Below, piece after piece: positions 14,128-14,563 of a stretch of 14,563 nucleotides of DNA. The notes under the pieces are model-generated. The model searched no databases. It was not told the DNA's origin and saw only the letters and a program-made list of their open reading frames with translations. Location: contig CAZENQ010000080.1 in assembly GCA_964513655.1 (NCBI GenBank), forward strand, positions 1 through 14,563, read 5' to 3'. The DNA comes from G020350405 sp964513655. GTDB lineage: Bacteria; Planctomycetota; Phycisphaerae; Sedimentisphaerales; Anaerobacaceae. The position numbers and the translations under genes were made by a program. Each line of letters starts with the position of its first letter. Within the stretch, counting starts at the first letter, position 1.

Positions 14128-14310
14128 CCCAAATCCTCGAAATCTGCCCAAAATCCCACATCTTCACCCCTCAAAGCTCAGCGAAGACCCCGGGCTTGAC
14201 CCGCAACCCAGAAAACACAAGCTGGGGCCCAGAAAACGCGATCCGAGGCCCAAAAACTTGACCCGGGACCCGGAAATCCGCAAAAATCCCCCAAAATCCC
14301 CACGTGCCCT
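14128..14310. repeat. Degenerate repeat array with 19-21 bp period
   Basis: CCC followed by an A-rich run recurs at 14128, 14147, 14207, 14228, 14249, 14269 and 14290, with weaker steps near 14167 and 14188. The best units share CCCAGAAAAC exactly (14207 and 14228); CTTGACCCG also occurs twice (14195, 14257). The region lies between the PEP-CTERM promoter and the next gene's terminator and holds no plausible gene. The period of about two helical turns would phase the A-tracts on one face. Confidence 0.5.
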
Positions 14311-14371
14311 ACTAAACATCTCCGCGAAGCCCTTCCTTATTGCTTAGCCCCCAAGCCCAACCGGCGTCAAC

Positions 14372-14408
14372 AAAAAAGGGCCGGCCGGACATAAGCCCAA
14401 CCGACCCC
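14372..14408 (-). terminator. Intrinsic terminator of the right-edge gene
   Basis: On the minus strand GGGGTCGGTTGGGC folds back on GTCCGGCCGGCCC around the loop TTAT with several G-U pairs, followed by TTTTTT. It lies about 29 bases after the stop codon at 14437, the right place and direction to end the partial gene entering from the edge. Confidence 0.7.
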
Positions 14409-14436
14409 GCATTACAACTATTACCAATCACTAATC

Positions 14437-14563
14437 TTATTTCTGGTGAATCTGGACATTCCCGCCGCCAAGATAACCTTGCGCCTTATGCTTCGGCACC
14501 GGAGGACCATTCTCCGTATCAACATCCGGCCCCATCCATATCTCTATCTTAAACCAGTCTCCC
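14437..14563 (-). CDS. C-terminal fragment of an unidentified protein
   Basis: An open minus-strand frame enters from the right edge and stops at 14437, giving 41 or more residues that start GDWFKIEIWMGPDVD and end GGGNVQIHQK. The composition is protein-like and the frame is followed by an intrinsic terminator (14372-14408), so I take it as the real end of a gene. I do not recognise the family. Being upstream and in the same direction, it is separated from the PEP-CTERM gene by that terminator. Confidence 0.55.
   Translation of the reverse strand, partial: GDWFKIEIWMGPDVDTENGPPVPKHKAQGYLGGGNVQIHQK

Noticed and set aside
14128..14310. The periodic repeats as a CRISPR array
   Set aside because: Units are contiguous and degenerate with a period of 19-21 bp, without conserved repeats separated by unique spacers, and no cas gene is nearby.
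14340..14552. A 70-residue plus-strand frame at the right edge
   Set aside because: It is antisense to the terminator and to the partial minus-strand gene, and has no ribosome-binding site.

Overview
This window looks like chromosomal DNA of a planctomycete, probably of the Phycisphaerae/Sedimentisphaerales type. The inference rests on exported Gfo/Idh/MocA oxidoreductases with twin-arginine signals and lipoboxes, a PEP-CTERM surface protein, DUF6807-type and DUF481-type proteins, and medium-GC DNA with clear Shine-Dalgarno sites. No rRNA, intact tRNA, CRISPR array, transposase or phage gene was found.

Region 1 (1-6094) is a carbohydrate-oxidation cluster. On the minus strand lies the start of one Gfo/Idh/MocA oxidoreductase (running off the left edge), preceded by a complete Tat-lipoprotein Gfo/Idh/MocA oxidoreductase. 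Divergently on the plus strand lie an exported xylose-isomerase-like TIM barrel and a 1072-residue protein that joins two Gfo/Idh/MocA-like modules to a C-terminal DUF6807 (PmoA-like) module. Together they suggest oxidation and isomerisation of sugars or glycosides outside the cytoplasm. The substrate cannot be read from sequence.

Region 2 (6095-11733) is a plus-strand series of envelope genes: a DUF481 beta-barrel, a FadL/OMPP1 porin, a DUF3313 lipoprotein, an unrecognised lipoprotein with a coiled coil and a C-terminal membrane helix (possible outer-to-inner membrane tether), and a small membrane or exported protein. At least two have recognisable sigma70-like promoters. Before the first one lies a fragment resembling the 3' part of a tRNA.

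Region 3 (11852-14563, minus strand) is a small regulatory circuit. A LacI/GalR repressor and an upstream PEP-CTERM protein gene each have a strong TTGAC(A/T)...TACAAT promoter followed directly by the same perfect 14-bp palindrome AGCAACCGGTTGCT. A third, one-mismatch copy lies 103 bp further upstream of the PEP-CTERM promoter. The PEP-CTERM transcript would carry a leader of about 347 nt with hairpins and end at a clear intrinsic terminator. Beyond that lies a degenerate array with a 19-21 bp period, then a terminator and the 3' end of another gene entering from the right edge.

The most noteworthy items are the LacI/PEP-CTERM operator circuit, the three-module oxidoreductase fusion with a possible internal start, the candidate envelope tether, and the helically phased repeat.
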